Shown one piece after another: positions 38,062 through 45,972 of a DNA stretch of 64,000 nt (its first letter is position 1; the number at the start of each line of letters is the position of its first letter). Below the pieces are notes generated by a model. The model ran no database searches and was not told the origin of the DNA. It was given only the letters and a program-made list of their open reading frames with translations. The stretch is from Hydrogenophaga intermedia. Its GTDB lineage: Bacteria; Pseudomonadota; Gammaproteobacteria; Burkholderiales; Burkholderiaceae_C. The stretch covers positions 124,001 to 188,000 of the forward strand of contig NZ_JAMBNO010000007.1 of NCBI RefSeq assembly GCF_023715105.1, given 5' to 3'. The translations under genes and the position numbers were made by a program.

Positions 38062-38853
38062 ATGAGCCCAGAAACCGACGTGCCGCTCAGCGGTGCCGAA
38101 TTCGACGAACTCGACGCGCTGCTCGATGAGCTGCGCAAGCGCGATGAGGAAGTGCCCGAGTGGGAGTTCCTCGAAGGCGCCATGGCCGCCTTGGTCTGCA
38201 CCCGCCGACCGGTGGCGCCCGCCGAGTGGTTGCCGCTGCTGCTGGGCACCGCCGACCTGCCCACGCTGCCCCAGGATGGCGGTACCCATTTCCCGAACAC
38301 CGCGGCCTACGAGCGCTTCATGGCCCTGTGGCAGCGGCGCGAGGCGGAAGTCCGCCAGGCACTGACCACCGAGGTGGAGGCGCTCGACGACGAACGCAGC
38401 TACCACCCCGAGGTGATGGACGTGCGCGGCGCGCTCGCTGCGCTGCCCGAGGCCGAGCGCCCGCCCGCCGATCTGCCGGTGCCCTCGTACGGCCAGGTGT
38501 GGGCACTGGGTTTTCTGTTCGTTGTGGAGCAGTGGGACGAGGAGTGGGCGCTGCCGCGCGATCGCGAGACCGCGCAGTGGATCGAGGACGCGCTGGACAG
38601 CATCGACGTGCTCACGCAGGACGACAAGGGCAAGCCCGCGGTCAACCTGCACGACGAGCAGTCAACCCCCAGCGTGAGCGAGCAGCGCCTCGATGACTTC
38701 GCGGCCGCAATCTGGGCGGTGTACGACCTGCATCGCATCTGGCACAGCCTGGGCCCGCGCGTGGCGCCGCTGCGCCAGGCGGCCACCCCGGGCCGCAACG
38801 ACCCGTGCTGGTGCGGCAGCGGCAAGAAGTTCAAGAAGTGCCACGGCGCCTGA
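38062..38853 (+). CDS. YecA/UPF0149 family protein with C-terminal SEC-C zinc motif
   Basis: A 263-residue acidic protein. An N-terminal YecA-type helical domain (about 10-220, with FLEGAMAALVCTRRPV and YGQVWALGFLFVVEQWDEEW) is followed by a SEC-C zinc finger, PGRNDPCWCGSGKKFKKCHG, whose Cys-x-Cys and Cys-His bind zinc as in the SecA tail. Such proteins may contact ribosomes. TACACT at 38022-38027 is a possible -10, and GCGGCC/GGCCGC forms a small hairpin in the leader at about 38039-38054. Confidence 0.83.
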   Translation: MSPETDVPLSGAEFDELDALLDELRKRDEEVPEWEFLEGAMAALVCTRRPVAPAEWLPLLLGTADLPTLPQDGGTHFPNTAAYERFMALWQRREAEVRQALTTEVEALDDERSYHPEVMDVRGALAALPEAERPPADLPVPSYGQVWALGFLFVVEQWDEEWALPRDRETAQWIEDALDSIDVLTQDDKGKPAVNLHDEQSTPSVSEQRLDDFAAAIWAVYDLHRIWHSLGPRVAPLRQAATPGRNDPCWCGSGKKFKKCHGA

Positions 38854-38871
38854 GGCGCGCAGCATCTCGCT

Positions 38872-39537
38872 TCAACCAGGGATCTCGAACGGCCCGCCCT
38901 TGTCGAGCGCGCGCTGGTAGGCCGGGCGGCCGTGAATGCGCTCCAGCCATGCCATCAGGCGCGGCCGGCTGGCATCCAGTCCGGCGCGCGCCGCCGCCGC
39001 TTCGATCGGGAAGCTCATCTGCACATCGGCCGCACTGAAGGCCTTGCCCGCGAACCACGGGCCCTCGGCCAGTTCGGCCTCCAGAAAATCCAGGTGTTGC
39101 CGCAGGTTGGGCGTGATCAGCAGCTTCTTCACCTGTGCCGAGATGCCCTTGGCCACCGGGCGTACCAGCAGCGGCGACTTCTTCTCGATCTCGTCGAACA
39201 CCAGCTTGAGCAGCAACGGCGGCATCAGCGAGCCCTCGGCGTAGTGCAGCCAGTAGCGGTAGCGCAGGAACGCAGGGGTGTCCGGTGAAGGGCGAAGCTG
39301 CGGCCCGTGGCGCTCCACCAGCGTCTCGATGATCGCGCCCGACTCGGCCAGCACCAGCGGGCCGTCGGTGACCACCGGCGACTTGCCCAACGGGTGCACC
39401 TTCTTGAGCTCGGGCGGCGCCAGCATGGTCTTGCGGTCGCGCTCGTAGCGCACGATCTCGTAAGGCACGCCGAGTTCTTCGAGCAGCCAGAGCACGCGCT
39501 GTGAGCGCGAGTGGTTCAGGTGGTGGACGCGGATCAT
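38872..39537 (-). CDS. Glutathione S-transferase
   Basis: A 221-residue glutathione transferase: thioredoxin-like N-domain (VHHLNHSRSQRVLWLLEELG, with a Ser as candidate activating residue; LGKSPVV cis-Pro and AESGAI for the glutathione gamma-glutamyl group) and an all-helical C-domain with KAFSAADVQMSFP. It is a bacterial zeta/beta-like GST of unknown substrate. The stop lies 18 bp from the convergent SEC-C gene; ATG 39537 is 11 bp after the DUF3597 stop, so the two are probably cotranscribed. Confidence 0.87.
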   Translation of the reverse strand: MIRVHHLNHSRSQRVLWLLEELGVPYEIVRYERDRKTMLAPPELKKVHPLGKSPVVTDGPLVLAESGAIIETLVERHGPQLRPSPDTPAFLRYRYWLHYAEGSLMPPLLLKLVFDEIEKKSPLLVRPVAKGISAQVKKLLITPNLRQHLDFLEAELAEGPWFAGKAFSAADVQMSFPIEAAAARAGLDASRPRLMAWLERIHGRPAYQRALDKGGPFEIPG

Positions 39538-39548
39538 GGGGTGTTGTC

Positions 39549-39968
39549 TCAATCCAGCAATTCCTTGGGTATGTTGCCGCCGTTGGCCGCGATGTGGGCG
39601 AGCACGTTCTTGTGCAGCCACACGTTCATCTTCGCCGAGTCGTTCATGAGCTCGTCCGGGCAGTAGAGCTCCTTGGCCAGTTCCTTGCGCGCCTGCAGGC
39701 TGCTGTCCATGTCGAGCAGCTTGAGCAGGTCGACGATGGACGTGCGCCAGTTCAGCTTCTGCGGGTTGGCCTTGGCCTTCGCTTCCATCAGGGCCACGAC
39801 GTCGACCATGGCGATGGGGTTGACGACGGGTGCGGCCGGTGCGCTCGCGGGGGCCGCAGCGCTGGCGGGCGCGGGTGCCGCCGTTGGGGCCGGTGCAGTG
39901 GCCGCCGGCGTGGCGGCTTCTGCTTTGGACAGGCCCAGCTTGTCGAGGATAGTGCTGAAGAAACCCAT
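39549..39968 (-). CDS. DUF3597 domain protein
   Basis: A 139-residue protein: MGFFSTILDKLGLSKAEA amphipathic N-terminus, an Ala/Pro linker (about 20-48) and the conserved C-terminal DUF3597 domain (VDVVALMEAKAKANPQKLNW to KELLD). GGGAG is six bases before ATG 39968 but directly abuts the in-frame ATG at 39974, so 39968 is the start. The function of the family is not known; the domain has a LysM-like neighbourhood in some genomes. Confidence 0.82.
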   Translation of the reverse strand: MGFFSTILDKLGLSKAEAATPAATAPAPTAAPAPASAAAPASAPAAPVVNPIAMVDVVALMEAKAKANPQKLNWRTSIVDLLKLLDMDSSLQARKELAKELYCPDELMNDSAKMNVWLHKNVLAHIAANGGNIPKELLD

Positions 39969-40033
39969 GGTCATCTCCCGTTGGCGTTGAAGGGCCAGCC
40001 AGTATAGGAGCGGGGTGTGACGCGTGGGTGATT

Positions 40034-40924
40034 TCAGGCCAGGGCCTCGGGCAGTGCCGCAGCGAGGGCGTCCCACACGGTGCGGATGCGCGGGTTGCTG
40101 CGGATCTCTCGGTGCACCGCGAGCCACATCGGCAGCGGCGGGATCGGCAGCGCGGTGAGCAGCGGCACCAACTCGGGGTGGTGGCGCGCCATGTAGTGCG
40201 GCAGAAAGCCCACGCCGGCGCCGGCGAGTACCAGCGCGTGGTAGGCGATGAGGTCGTCGGTGCGCAGCGCGAACTGCTCGCGCGCGAGCCGGTAGCCCAT
40301 GCCGGCGAAGCCGCGCACGATGTCCGTCTGGCGGTCGTTGCCGATCAGCTCGTGCTGCAGCAGGTCGGCCGGCTGGCGTGGCGTGCCGCGGCGGCGCAGG
40401 TAGTCGCGGTGCGCGTAGGCGCCAATGGTCACCTGACCCAGCTTGCGGCTCACCAGCGAGCCCTGCTCCGGGCGCACCATGCGGATCGCGATGTCGGCCT
40501 CGCGCTGCAGCAGGTTGCTCACCGCGTTGCTCACCACCAGCTCGATCTGGATCTGCGGCTGCTGCGCGCGCAGCTGCGCCAGCAGCGGCGGCAGCAGCAG
40601 GCAGGCCACGGGCTGGCTCGCGCTCAGCCGCACCGAACCCGGTGCACTGCGCTGCGCGCCGCTGGCCTGTCGCGCGAGCTGGTCGGCCGCGGTGGCCATG
40701 CCGCGCGCGGCGTCGGCCAGGCGCAGCGCGTCGGGCGTGGGCAGCAGGCCGCGGCCGGTGCGCTCGAACAGCGTGAGTCCAAGTTGCTGCTCCAGCTCGG
40801 CAATGTGCCGGCCCAGCGTGGGCTGGTGCATGCCCAGCGCGCGCGCTGCGCCCATCAGGCTGCCCTGGTCCAGCGCCGCCAGGAAGGAGCGGATCAGCGT
40901 CCAGTTGAAGCCCGTCTCATTCAT
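40034..40924 (-). CDS. LysR-family transcriptional regulator
   Basis: A 296-residue LysR protein: helix-turn-helix LIRSFLAALDQGSLMGAARALGMHQPTLGRHIAELEQQLG and effector domain containing EADIAIRMVRPEQGSLVSRKLG. It is divergent from the Tat-exported flavoprotein gene at 41014 across 89 bp that contain one symmetric promoter unit, so it is the probable regulator of that gene and of itself. Confidence 0.88.
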   Translation of the reverse strand: MNETGFNWTLIRSFLAALDQGSLMGAARALGMHQPTLGRHIAELEQQLGLTLFERTGRGLLPTPDALRLADAARGMATAADQLARQASGAQRSAPGSVRLSASQPVACLLLPPLLAQLRAQQPQIQIELVVSNAVSNLLQREADIAIRMVRPEQGSLVSRKLGQVTIGAYAHRDYLRRRGTPRQPADLLQHELIGNDRQTDIVRGFAGMGYRLAREQFALRTDDLIAYHALVLAGAGVGFLPHYMARHHPELVPLLTALPIPPLPMWLAVHREIRSNPRIRTVWDALAAALPEALA

Positions 40925-40954
40925 TTCTGCATGGCTGGTGTTTGCGGTTCGTCA

Positions 40955-40984
40955 ATTGTGGATGGGGGCACGCGTTCCCACAAT
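40955..40984. promoter_or_regulatory. Mirror-symmetric divergent promoter pair
   Basis: TTGTGG at 40956-40961, a 17-bp spacer and CACAAT at 40979-40984 form a rightward promoter. Because ATTGTGG/CCACAAT is an inverted repeat, the minus strand reads the same: TTGTGG at 40983-40978, 17 bp, CACAAT at 40960-40955. Each promoter's -35 is thus the complement of the other's -10. Starts would be near 40991 (right) and 40948 (left). Confidence 0.6.
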
Positions 40985-41013
40985 GACCCCATCGCCACCC
41001 ACCGGAGCCCACC

Positions 41014-42174
41014 ATGAACCGCCGTTCCTTCCTTCGCATCGCTGGCGGGGGTGTCATCACCGCCGCCACCGCCACCACCATCGCCGGGTGCAGCAGCGCG
41101 CTGCCCGATGCCGCCATCGCCGCCTGGCGCGGCCCGGGCGACGAGCCCGACGTGCGACGCTGGATCCTCGCGCACGCCATCCTTGCGCCGCATTCGCACA
41201 ACCTGCAGAGCTGGCTGGTGGACCTGTCGGTGCCCGACCAGATCACGCTGCGCATCGATCGCACGCGCCTGCTGCCCGAGACCGACCCGTTCTCGCGCCA
41301 GATGCTGATGAGCCAGGGCACCTTCCTCGAGCTGCTGGACCAGGCGGCGCGCGAGAAGGGCCTGCGCGCCGAGATCGCGCTGTTTCCTGAAGGCGTGTTC
41401 GGCCCCACCACGCTGGACGACCGGCCGACCGCGCGCATCCGCCTCGTGCCCGACGCCGCGGTGGCGCGCGATCCGCTGTTCGCGCAGGTGTTCCGGCGCC
41501 ACACCAACCGCGAGGCGTACGAACCGCGTGTGCCATCGCCCGACGCACTGCGGGCGATTGCTGCCAGCACAGCCGCTTATCCCATGCGCACCGGCTTCGT
41601 CACCAGCGCAGACGCCGAAGCCATCGAGCACCAGCGCCGCATCGCGCGCGAGGCCTGGCGCATCGAGCTCACCACGCCACGCACCGTGCTCGAATCGTTC
41701 AAGGTGTTGCGCGTGGGCCCGCGCGAAATCGCCGAGCACCGCGACGGCATCTCGCTCAACGATCCGATGGTGCGCCTGCTGGTGGCCACTGGCCTGTTCG
41801 ACCGCAGCGTGGCGCCCGGGCCCGACGACACGGCCACCACCGGGCAGATCGACGACTTCAACGCGAAGATCGCTGCCACATCGGCCTTCTACTGGCTGGT
41901 CAGCGAAGGCAATGACCGCATCACGCAGGTCAATGCCGGTCGTGCCTGGGTGCGTGCACAGTTGGCGGCCACGGCGCAGGGCCTGGCGATGCAGCCGATC
42001 TCGCAGGCCCTGCAGGAGTACCCCGAAATGGCCGCGCCATACCGCGAGATCCATGAGCGTCTGGGCGCATCGGCACCGCGCCACACGGTGCAGATGTGGG
42101 CGCGGCTCGGGTACGGGCCGTCCATCGGGCCGGCACCGCGCCGCGGTGTGGCCGCGCACGTGATGAAGGCCTGA
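41014..42174 (+). CDS. Tat-exported nitroreductase-like (Acg-type) FMN protein, predicted lipoprotein
   Basis: A 386-residue protein of the nitroreductase-fold Acg family. The N-terminus has a twin-arginine motif (NRRSFLR, 2-8) followed by a hydrophobic stretch and a lipobox IAGC with Cys26, so it should be exported folded, with bound flavin, and lipid-anchored. FMN-contact-like blocks are APHSHNLQSW and RRHTNREAYE. GGAG precedes ATG 41014. Adjacent LysR regulator is divergent. The electron acceptor or substrate is unknown. Confidence 0.8.
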   Translation: MNRRSFLRIAGGGVITAATATTIAGCSSALPDAAIAAWRGPGDEPDVRRWILAHAILAPHSHNLQSWLVDLSVPDQITLRIDRTRLLPETDPFSRQMLMSQGTFLELLDQAAREKGLRAEIALFPEGVFGPTTLDDRPTARIRLVPDAAVARDPLFAQVFRRHTNREAYEPRVPSPDALRAIAASTAAYPMRTGFVTSADAEAIEHQRRIAREAWRIELTTPRTVLESFKVLRVGPREIAEHRDGISLNDPMVRLLVATGLFDRSVAPGPDDTATTGQIDDFNAKIAATSAFYWLVSEGNDRITQVNAGRAWVRAQLAATAQGLAMQPISQALQEYPEMAAPYREIHERLGASAPRHTVQMWARLGYGPSIGPAPRRGVAAHVMKA

Positions 42175-42186
42175 CGAAGGCGCGGA

Positions 42187-43332
42187 TCAGGTGACGAGGT
42201 CGAACGCGGCCTCGGCCACCGCCACGCCGTTGACGAGCAGCTCCACCCGGTGGCGTCCGGGATACAGGCGCCGCGTGGTCACCTCGCGCAACGAGTGCGT
42301 CTTGCGCAGGGTGCGAACCTCGTCCTGTGCGAGTTCAAGCTTCCAGCCCTTGAACACCTTGGGCGATGTGCTGCCGTTGGCCTTGACGTGGTGCACCGCG
42401 TAGTCCACCACCAGAGTCTGCTTGTGCCGCGCGCGGGCGTGCAGCACGGCCTCGATGACCACCGCGCCACCCACCGCCACGCGCGCGGGCGCGACGGTGA
42501 CCGTGGCCTCGCCCGCGAAACCGCGAGACAACCCCCAGGCCGCGAGCGTGTCCTCGTGGCCTGCCTTGATGAGGCTGCGACTGGCGTGGCGCAGCAGCGC
42601 CTCGCGCTGTGCGTTCGCCCCCACGCGGTGTTCGCGCACCCAGCCGGCCACCAGCGCTGGGTGGTCTTTGGCGATGTCGTTGAGGTGGTTGGCCACGCTG
42701 CGGCGCACGTAGGCACTGGGGTCGTCCTGCAGCACGCGCAGCAGAGGCAGGGTGGGTGCCGGGTCGACCACCAGCAACTGCAGGCGCAGGCCCCAGGGCA
42801 GGCGCGGGCGGCTGCCTTCGCTGGCCAGGCGCCTCACGTGCGCGCTCGGGTCCTGTGCCCAGCGCTGCAGCACCGGCCAGACCACGTCGGGTTGCTGCGC
42901 GATGAAGGGGCGGATCGCGAACTCGCCGGTGAAGCGCTGCGTGATCGCGTGCAGGCAGGCCAGGGCGCGTTGCGGTGCGGGCTGGCCGTGCCGTGCCACC
43001 CATTCGCCGGTGCCCCACAGCGCCCAGCCCGCGATGCCTTGCGGGTGCAGCGCGCCTTGCAGGCCCACCGGCTCGCCGTCGGCGTCGAGTGCCAACGGCG
43101 GCGCCAGCGCGGTCTCGATGACGCCGCAGGCGCGGTCGAAGTCATCGGGCAGGGTGGCCTGCAGCGCGTCGGCCCAGCGCAGCGCGCGCGCCTTGAACTC
43201 GAGTGCGTCCAGGCCATCGCACACCAGCGCTTCGAAGCGCGCCGCATCGAAGCCGCGCCAGGCGCGGCGCAGGTGCTGCGCCGCGTGTCGCGCAGTGCCG
43301 GCGTTGATGAAATTCTTGAACGGTTCGGCCAC
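42187..43332 (-). CDS. alkC: AlkC-like DNA alkylation repair protein with C-terminal Ig-like domain
   Basis: A 381-residue HEAT-like repeat protein that starts VAEPFKNFINAGTARHAAQHL, as in AlkC glycosylases, which remove small cationic alkyl bases without flipping. The helical repeats (WAQDPSAHVRRLASEGSRPRLPWG, LQDDPSAYVRRSVANHLNDIAKDHP) are followed from about residue 270 by a beta-rich Ig-like domain as in the AlkC-alpha group. The start is taken as GTG 43332, ten bases after pncC, because the family N-terminus begins there and no ATG is suitable. Confidence 0.75.
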   Translation of the reverse strand: MAEPFKNFINAGTARHAAQHLRRAWRGFDAARFEALVCDGLDALEFKARALRWADALQATLPDDFDRACGVIETALAPPLALDADGEPVGLQGALHPQGIAGWALWGTGEWVARHGQPAPQRALACLHAITQRFTGEFAIRPFIAQQPDVVWPVLQRWAQDPSAHVRRLASEGSRPRLPWGLRLQLLVVDPAPTLPLLRVLQDDPSAYVRRSVANHLNDIAKDHPALVAGWVREHRVGANAQREALLRHASRSLIKAGHEDTLAAWGLSRGFAGEATVTVAPARVAVGGAVVIEAVLHARARHKQTLVVDYAVHHVKANGSTSPKVFKGWKLELAQDEVRTLRKTHSLREVTTRRLYPGRHRVELLVNGVAVAEAAFDLVT

Positions 43333-43342
43333 GACGTGCGGG

Positions 43343-43831
43343 TCAGGGCAGGCGCTGCAGCAGCCCGCCCAGTGCGTGCACCACGCTGGCGCGGCGCACC
43401 GCTGCGCGGTCGCCATTGAAGCGCTGGCGTTCGGTGAAGATCCCGGCCGGCGTGCACCAGCCGAACCAGACCGTGCCCACCGGCTTGTCGGGCGTGCCGC
43501 CCGTGGGCCCGGCCACACCCGTCACGGCCACCGCGCAGCGCGCGCCCGAGCGCTCCACCGCGCCCACGGCCATGGCGCGCGCCACCGGCTCGCTCACCGC
43601 CCCATGGTCGTCGATGAGCGCGGCGTCCACGCCCAGCAACTCCGTCTTGGCGCGGTTGGAATAGGTCACGAAGCCGCGCTCGAACCAGTCGCTCGAGCCG
43701 CTGAGTTCGGTGCAGGCGCCCGCGATGAGGCCACCGGTGCAGCTCTCGGCGCTGGCCATCATCCAGCCCCGCTCGCGCAGGCGTTGCGCCAGTTGGCCGA
43801 TCAGCGCGAGCAGTGCAGGGTCCATCGTCAT
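43343..43831 (-). CDS. pncC: Nicotinamide-nucleotide amidohydrolase PncC (CinA C-terminal domain)
   Basis: Deamidates nicotinamide mononucleotide to nicotinate mononucleotide for NAD salvage; 162 aa, a stand-alone CinA C-domain. Signature motifs are AESCTGGLI (Ser30 is the expected nucleophile) and VTGVAGPTGGTPDKPVGTVWFG. ATG 43831 has GAGG six bases upstream; ATG 43825 is less well spaced. It is seven bases behind pgpA, a frequent pairing in betaproteobacteria. Confidence 0.92.
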   Translation of the reverse strand: MTMDPALLALIGQLAQRLRERGWMMASAESCTGGLIAGACTELSGSSDWFERGFVTYSNRAKTELLGVDAALIDDHGAVSEPVARAMAVGAVERSGARCAVAVTGVAGPTGGTPDKPVGTVWFGWCTPAGIFTERQRFNGDRAAVRRASVVHALGGLLQRLP

Positions 43832-43838
43832 CGATGCC

Positions 43839-44345
43839 TCAGAAACGCCAGAGCGCGATCACCAGCAAGGTGCACAGCGCGGCGGCGAAGTCGTCGAGCA
43901 GGATGCCGAAGCCGCCGCGTGGGCCGAAGCCCTTGAACGTGCGGTCGGCCCAGGCCATGGGGCCCAGCTTGACCGCATCGAACAGGCGGAACAGCGCGAA
44001 TGCAGCGAGTTGGCCCCAGAAGCCGCTCGGCGCAATGAGCCAGAGCACGAGCCAAAACGCGACCACCTCGTCCCACACGATGTGGCCCGAATCGGCCACC
44101 CCCAGGTGCTGCGCGGTGACGGTGCAGGCCCACCAGCCCACCAGCGTGGCGCTGGCGATCAGCAGGCCCCAGGCCTCGTGCGGCAACAGCGGCTGCAGCA
44201 CCAGCCAGGCCACCCAGGCCCACAGCGTGCCCGCGGTGCCGGGCGCCACACTGGAAAGACCGGCGCCCGCGCCCAGCGCGATGAAATGCGCCGGGTGCGC
44301 GAACAGGAATCGCCAGTTGGGGGAGACAAGCGGGGCGGAAGCCAT
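43839..44345 (-). CDS. pgpA: Phosphatidylglycerophosphatase A
   Basis: Inner-membrane phosphatase that produces phosphatidylglycerol; 168 aa with about four hydrophobic segments. Conserved motifs: GLSSVAPGTAGTLWA, DSGHIVWDEVVAFW with acidic metal ligands, and FRLFDAVKLGP. ATG 44345 gives the normal length; upstream in-frame codons overlap the divergent gene. In most genomes thiL lies directly upstream of pgpA; here the gene at 44407-45972 separates them on the other strand. Confidence 0.92.
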   Translation of the reverse strand: MASAPLVSPNWRFLFAHPAHFIALGAGAGLSSVAPGTAGTLWAWVAWLVLQPLLPHEAWGLLIASATLVGWWACTVTAQHLGVADSGHIVWDEVVAFWLVLWLIAPSGFWGQLAAFALFRLFDAVKLGPMAWADRTFKGFGPRGGFGILLDDFAAALCTLLVIALWRF

Positions 44346-44406
44346 TGCCGGATCATAGGGGGCGCTCGATACTGCCGGGGGCCTGTGCCCAGGCAGGGAG
44401 TTCACC

Positions 44407-45972
44407 ATGAACACCGGAGCCATCCTCACCGCGCTGATGCTCGGCGTGCTGCTGTCGGCGGTGGCATCGTGGGGGGTGGCCACGCGCTACCGGCGTCGCA
44501 TGCTGGCGCTGATGCGCTCCTCGCCCGCCCCGCGCATCGACGCCGCGGACGGGCCGCTGCCCGCGCCGTCGCGGGCCACGCGCCGTACGGTGCTGCCCGA
44601 TGCCGCAGCGCTGCGTGCGGCCGAAGGCCGGCAGTTGGTGGTGCTGGCCGCGGTGGGCCTGCTCATCGGCCTGAGCCACAGCATGCTGGCGCTGTTGTTC
44701 CTCTACGGCGAAGGCCTGCTCTCGCCCGGCCGCGCCGTCACCCTGGGTCTGGTCTATGCGTGGCCGCTGGTGCTCACCTGGGGGTTGGCGCGCCGCTGGT
44801 CCTGGGCACGCACCTGGGTGGCGGTGGGCGTGTACCTGCTGCTCATGCTGTTGTTGGTGCAGTGGCGTTCCATCGAACCGCGGCCGCTGGCCAGCACCGC
44901 CGGCTGGCTGGCCGGGCTGGTGCTGATCCCGACCGCGGTCACGCTGCTCATCGGCGCCAGCCCGCGCATCCGCGCCATCGCGCCGTACCTGCTGCCGCTG
45001 GGCCTGCTGCTGGCGGCTGGCACCATCGGCATCCAGCTCTGGCAGCTCGACGGTGTGAAGGATCCACCCGCGTGGGTGATCGCGCTGGTGCAGATGCTGG
45101 GCGTGTGGCCGGCGCTGCTGGTGATCGCGCTGCTGCCCTGGGTCGCGCTGGCCTGGCCGGCGTGGTGGCTGGCGCGTGCGCTGGCGCAGGCTTACCGCCG
45201 CAAGCGTTTTTCGGACCTGGGTTATCTGGTGGCCGCGTACTGGGCGGTGGTGCTCGCGGCCAGTGCGCTGCCCTCGCTGCAGGGCGTGGGCTGGATCGGG
45301 CTGGTGACCTTGTTGCCCTGGTTGTGGCTGCCGCTGGCGCAATGGGCACTGCGCGGCTGGCTCGCGCCACGCGTGCCACCGCCCACCCTGCTGGTGCTGC
45401 GCGTGTTCCAGCAGGACGCGGCCGTGCAGACCCTGTTCGACCGGGTGATCGAACGCTGGCGCCTCCTTGGCAACACCTTGCTCATCGCCGGCACCGACCT
45501 GCTCAGCCGCACGATCGACCCCGATGACGTGTTCACCTTCCTCGACGGGCGTCTCCACGAGCGTTTCGTCGCCGGCGACGCCGACCTGGCCGGGCGCGCA
45601 CGCGCCTTCGATCTCGACCCCGACCCCGACGGCCGCTACCGCGTCAACGAGTGCTACTGCCACGACAACACCTGGCAGGCGGCGCTGGCCGTGCTGGTGC
45701 AACGCGCGGACACCGTGCTGATGGATCTGCGCGGCTTCCAGGCCCGCAACGCCGGCTGCCGCCACGAGCTCGGCGTGCTTGCGCGCGCCGCGCACCTGCA
45801 GCGCGTGGTGGTGCTGGTGGACGAGCGGACCGACCGCGCCACCGCCGAGGCCGACGCCGCCGAGGCCCCCGCGGGGCGCTTCTTGTGGGTGAGCGCGCGA
45901 CGCCTGGGTGGGCGTCAAGCTGGCGAGGTGCTGCGCGCGTTGGTGGCTGAATCGCCTCAGTCCGCGAAATGA
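44407..45972 (+). CDS. Polytopic membrane protein with C-terminal TIR-like domain
   Basis: A 521-residue protein of no family I can name. Residues 1-320 hold eight or nine hydrophobic segments (about 5-25, 76-98, 112-127, 136-152, 164-184, 190-210, 224-255, 272-290, 294-318). Residues 327-521 are soluble: strand LLVLRVF, helix, strand NTLLIAGTD, then TVLMDLRGF, GCRHELGVL and RVVVLVDERTD. The last three resemble the TIR core with its Cys-x-x-Glu-Leu motif; Glu454 is the candidate catalytic residue. CAGGGAG precedes ATG 44407. It sits between pgpA and thiL and overlaps thiL by 16 bp at the 3' ends. A SLOG-type nucleotide domain is an alternative. Confidence 0.65.
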   Translation: MNTGAILTALMLGVLLSAVASWGVATRYRRRMLALMRSSPAPRIDAADGPLPAPSRATRRTVLPDAAALRAAEGRQLVVLAAVGLLIGLSHSMLALLFLYGEGLLSPGRAVTLGLVYAWPLVLTWGLARRWSWARTWVAVGVYLLLMLLLVQWRSIEPRPLASTAGWLAGLVLIPTAVTLLIGASPRIRAIAPYLLPLGLLLAAGTIGIQLWQLDGVKDPPAWVIALVQMLGVWPALLVIALLPWVALAWPAWWLARALAQAYRRKRFSDLGYLVAAYWAVVLAASALPSLQGVGWIGLVTLLPWLWLPLAQWALRGWLAPRVPPPTLLVLRVFQQDAAVQTLFDRVIERWRLLGNTLLIAGTDLLSRTIDPDDVFTFLDGRLHERFVAGDADLAGRARAFDLDPDPDGRYRVNECYCHDNTWQAALAVLVQRADTVLMDLRGFQARNAGCRHELGVLARAAHLQRVVVLVDERTDRATAEADAAEAPAGRFLWVSARRLGGRQAGEVLRALVAESPQSAK

